Of a stretch of 7,578 bases of DNA, positions 5,909-7,578 are shown piece after piece (position 1 is the stretch's first letter; each line of letters begins with the position of its first letter). Source of the stretch: Deltaproteobacteria bacterium (GTDB lineage Bacteria > Desulfobacterota > Desulfobacteria > Desulfobacterales > JAFDCJ01); NCBI GenBank assembly GCA_024277475.1, contig JAJRVC010000164.1, forward strand, positions 1 to 7,578, read 5' to 3'. The position numbers and the translations under genes were made by a program. Under the pieces are notes generated by a model. It was given only the letters and a program-made list of their open reading frames with translations. It was not told where the DNA came from and did not search any database.

Positions 5909-5974
5909 GTTGAAAAAGCGGCATAGAACCAACTGCTTGTAATTACAACAATTTTGGGTTATCAAAAAGTTGGT

Positions 5975-6019
5975 CTGAAAATCCCCATGTCGGCAGTTCG
6001 ATTCTGTCCCTCGGCACCA
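5975..6019 (+). repeat. tRNA-Phe 3' half, attachment-site copy 2
   Basis: This is the same 45-bp tRNA-Phe 3' half as at 1036-1080, with one difference: A instead of G at the start of the variable loop. It runs from anticodon loop CTGAAAA to CCA. Upstream bases (GTTGGT) cannot form the 5' anticodon strand, so the gene is incomplete. With copy 1 it bounds the integrase-less island. The strong terminator 9 bp downstream may be the native terminator of the original tRNA-Phe gene, which would make this the chromosome-side junction. Confidence 0.85.
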
Positions 6020-6027
6020 TAAAATAA

Positions 6028-6064
6028 AAAGCCCGGGTGTATATTCCCCGGGCTTTCTTTTTTT
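6028..6064 (+). terminator. Strong rho-independent terminator after att copy 2
   Basis: AAAGCCCGGG (6028-6037) and CCCGGGCTTT (6047-6056) form a perfect 10-bp stem with a 9-base loop, followed by a T-rich tail to 6064. It is well placed to terminate a tRNA transcript and insulates the downstream toxin-antitoxin promoter. Confidence 0.9.
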
Positions 6065-6068
6065 CTGT

Positions 6069-6097
6069 TTGACATGTTCAAAATAGTTTATTAAAGT
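6069..6097 (+). promoter_or_regulatory. Upstream promoter of the Phd/YefM-RelE operon
   Basis: A perfect -35 TTGACA (6069-6074), 17-bp spacer and -10 TAAAGT (6092-6097). A second, perfect -10-like TATAAT lies at 6119-6124 but has only a poor -35. Transcripts from it would start about 6131 and lose the ribosome-binding site, so the upstream promoter is preferred. Confidence 0.6.
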
Positions 6098-6099
6098 AT

Positions 6100-6131
6100 G
6101 ACCATAATTTAAGTCGACTATAATTGAGGTC
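6100..6131 (+). promoter_or_regulatory. 32-bp interrupted palindrome, probable antitoxin operator
   Basis: The half-site pattern is GACC-N2-AATT-N2-AGTC, mirrored about the centre at 6115/6116. The core AGTCGACT (6112-6119) is perfect, the AATT and GACC/GGTC arms match, and three two-base gaps do not. It overlaps the second -10 and the GAGGT ribosome-binding site (6126-6130). Phd/YefM antitoxins bind such palindromes to repress their own operon, so this is the likely site. Confidence 0.65.
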
Positions 6132-6136
6132 ATAAT

Positions 6137-6394
6137 ATGGAAACTCTTTCTTTATCCGAAGCAAAAATGAAACTGAGCGAACTAATTGAGAAAGTTCAGT
6201 CAACCGACGCAGAGGTTGTCATCACAAAAAATGGACGACCGGCGGCAGTTTTAGTTAGCCCTGATGAATTTGAAGGCTGGAAGGAAACCATTGCGATAAA
6301 ATTTGATGAAGATTTGATGACAGAAATAAAAAAGGGTATTTCTGCATTGAAGAAAAAAACCAGCGTATATACTTTAGAGGAGCTGTTCGATTAA
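6137..6394 (+). CDS. Phd/YefM-family antitoxin
   Basis: An 85-residue antitoxin with the family's N-terminal DNA-binding fold: S5-L-S-E-A-K-M-K-L-S-E-L-I-E-K-V20, then V-V-I-T-K-N-G-R-P-A-A-V-L-V-S-P-D-E-F (27-45). The C-terminal part, residues 46-85, is charged and ends Y-T-L-E-E-L-F-D. In this family that region wraps around the toxin and blocks it. GAGGT at 6126-6130 sets the ATG at 6137. Antitoxin-first order and a 3-bp gap to the toxin are usual for this type, and both products should act in the cytoplasm. Confidence 0.93.
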   Translation: METLSLSEAKMKLSELIEKVQSTDAEVVITKNGRPAAVLVSPDEFEGWKETIAIKFDEDLMTEIKKGISALKKKTSVYTLEELFD

Positions 6395-6397
6395 CTA

Positions 6398-6703
6398 ATG
6401 GCATCGAAAGACCGTATTCGAAGAAAGCTCAGGGTTCCTGATGAGATCGTAGCTTTAATCAGAGGTTGTCACCCGCAGCTGAAAAGAAAGATCAGGGCCG
6501 GGTTGCGGCACATCTTGGCTGGCCCTGAGTCCGGCAAGTCGCTCAAGGAAGATTTGGAGGGATTAAAGAGTTACCGAATCAGCAGATTCAGAATAATTTA
6601 TTGCCTATCCACGAAACAAACCATCGACCTTGTAGCGGTCGGACCTCGCAAAACTATCTACGAAGAAACCTATAGAATCATTAAGAAAGAGTCAAATTCT
6701 TAA
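6398..6703 (+). CDS. RelE/ParE-family toxin
   Basis: A 101-residue partner of the upstream antitoxin. The C-terminal core G55-L-K-S-Y-R60-I-S-R63-F-R65-I-I-Y68 and V-A-V-G-P-R84-K-T-I-Y88-E-E-T-Y92-R is the RelE-type active region. The arginines and tyrosine in these positions act in mRNA cleavage in characterised members, so the protein looks intact. ParE-type gyrase inhibition is an alternative, since the superfamilies overlap, but the G-P-R-x-x-I-Y-E ending favours RelE. There is no separate ribosome-binding site, so translation is probably coupled to the antitoxin, whose stop codon ends 3 bases upstream. Confidence 0.92.
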   Translation: MASKDRIRRKLRVPDEIVALIRGCHPQLKRKIRAGLRHILAGPESGKSLKEDLEGLKSYRISRFRIIYCLSTKQTIDLVAVGPRKTIYEETYRIIKKESNS

Positions 6704-6712
6704 TGGCAACAG

Positions 6713-6735
6713 ATTGTGCCCAAATTGTGCCCGTC
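6713..6735 (+). repeat. Arm-like tandem ATTGTGCCC plus 18-bp repeat copy 2
   Basis: ATTGTGCCC is repeated perfectly at 6713-6721 and 6724-6732 (11-bp period). The stretch 6718-6735 is identical to 5847-5864. It begins 10 bp after the toxin gene. No tRNA fragment follows in the next several hundred bases, so this may be the end of a rearranged or lost element. Confidence 0.65.
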
Positions 6736-6751
6736 CTTGCTAAAACTTTTT

Positions 6752-7462
6752 TCAAATGACTTCAGACAGTCGCTTCAAAGAATAAACGCCGGATAATCCC
6801 TTTACAGGTTTTGGTCTTTTTTCATTTTTTGAATTAAAGTGATGTTTGAAGCGCAGATACGTCTTTGAAACAAATTCTTTAGAGCCGATGACGCCGGAAT
6901 CCGTAAAATAGCGCGTGCGGAACCTGAATCGGTCGCTTCGGCTGAGTTCAAACTCCCGCTTGCGCTCCTTTTCAAGTATTTTGTCGCCAATTACCCTGGC
7001 TTTGCCCTTCTCCGGCTGGTTTACCGCCCCGGCTTCATACACATATCGGCGATACCTTCTGATGCGCTCCTTTTCGCTTTTGACATTAAATTCCGTTAAC
7101 CCGAAATCAGTCGAAAGAAGCTTATCCCGGTTGTTGGTCTGCACATGGTAGCCAAGGGAATTCCACCGGTAGTCCTCCGGCCGGGTAACGATGCCGGCAC
7201 GCAAGGGATTTAGATCTATGTAGGCCAGACAGTTTATGAGGCTCTCTCCTTTATCCACAATGACACTTTTGAACCGGTCGCCCCAAAAATAGCCGCGCCG
7301 GTTATGCCTTTTGTTGTAATACCTGGCAAAGCCGACCTTTATTTCGCGAACAAATTCAGAAAGGCTGGATAATTTCGCCCGTAAAGCTGGGATCAGCCCT
7401 TCTGTAAATACGCGGTCATCACCATAAAAGTTCACATAGGAGTCACTCAAGAATAATTTCAC
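6752..7462 (-). pseudogene. N-terminally truncated REP-associated tyrosine transposase (Y1/IS200-like)
   Basis: The 236 residues match the C-terminal two-thirds of RAYT-type transposases, single-stranded-DNA transposases with an HUH/Y1 active site. Visible family blocks are L-S-E-F-V-R-E-I-K...F-A-R-Y-Y-N-K-R-H-N-R-R-G-Y-F-W-G-D-R-F-K-S-V-I-V and Y-I-D-L-N-P-L-R-A-G-I-V...E-D-Y-R-W-N-S-L-G-Y-H-V. A basic, Arg-rich tail follows. The N-terminal H-x-H metal-binding motif, normally ahead of this region, is absent. A stop codon (minus strand, 7475-7477) lies five codons before the GTG at 7462, and none of the three upstream frames to the window edge restores the HUH domain. It is therefore probably inactive. 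No REP hairpins were recognised next to it. Confidence 0.82.
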
Positions 7463-7578
7463 ATTTTCATGCCATTAAAGTGTAATTCCATTGGGGGAAT
7501 ATTTCATGTCGATTGATTTTGAGTGACGCCATTTGTTTGTTAGAAATCTTTTTGCCTTTTTCATAATGCTTGGTTACA

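Larger units (their letters stand above)
5533..5974. other. AT-rich gene-free end of the island
   Basis: No gene is supported. A 9-bp perfect palindrome, TCAAAATTC (5615-5623) and GAATTTTGA (5626-5634), could form a hairpin after the large gene but has no T-run. Short frames are open at 5747-5833 and 5837-5926 (the latter giving MILGPNCARQGQM...). They have no recognised product and could be the decayed tail of a lost integrase gene, which commonly abuts such att sites, but this cannot be shown. The right part holds the arm-like repeats listed separately. Confidence 0.55.

Noticed and set aside
5747..5926. Remnant of an integrase C-terminus in two short frames
   Set aside because: The frames are open and the position is right, but no catalytic or family residues are recognisable, so no gene is called.
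5906..6133. Minus-strand open frame of 75 codons containing RGTESNCRHGDF
   Set aside because: It reads antisense through the tRNA-Phe 3' fragment and terminator. This peptide is a familiar artefact of translating the reverse strand of tRNA genes.

Overview
The window looks like accessory DNA from a Gram-negative bacterium, most likely a deltaproteobacterium / Desulfobacterota. That is an inference from the type of small conserved proteins, the DUF6125-like protein, the REP-associated transposase remnant and moderate GC. No marker gene in the window proves it.

The organising feature is a pair of 45-bp direct repeats, 1036-1080 and 5975-6019, differing at one base. Each is the 3' half of a tRNA-Phe gene, running from the anticodon loop (anticodon GAA) through the variable loop, T-arm and acceptor strand to CCA. 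Neither has a tRNA 5' half upstream. Both look like attachment-site copies left by tyrosine-recombinase integration into a tRNA-Phe gene whose intact copy should lie outside the window, probably to the left. Each copy is preceded at nearly the same distance by a cluster of short direct repeats resembling integrase arm sites. Each is followed by a strong terminator hairpin and then by a toxin-antitoxin operon with its own promoter and palindromic operator.

Layout. 1-1035 is the tail of a left-hand segment. It has a solitary pair of 20-bp IS21-like end repeats, one DUF6125-like gene, and a gene-free stretch ending in TGTGG repeats. 1081-5974 is an island of about 4.9 kb with no integrase. It holds higBA (promoter overlapping a palindrome, probably leaderless toxin mRNA), a frameshifted and truncated nucleotidyltransferase pseudogene, a tight two-gene unit of small conserved proteins of unknown function, and an 806-residue protein with an N-terminal SEC-C zinc motif that is visibly richer in GC than its neighbours. 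A gene-free AT-rich stretch then leads to the arm-like repeats and the second tRNA-Phe fragment. 6020-7578 has a Phd/YefM-RelE toxin-antitoxin pair, a second copy of an 18-bp arm-like repeat, and a minus-strand REP-associated (Y1/IS200-like) transposase that has lost its HUH domain.

How the parts fit together: this appears to be a tandem stack of integrated elements at one tRNA-Phe gene. The middle one lacks its own recombinase and carries a toxin-antitoxin system next to the att junction, which could stabilise it. The least understood cargo is the SEC-C protein and the two-gene small-protein unit. A defence or stress role for them is possible but not shown by the sequence.
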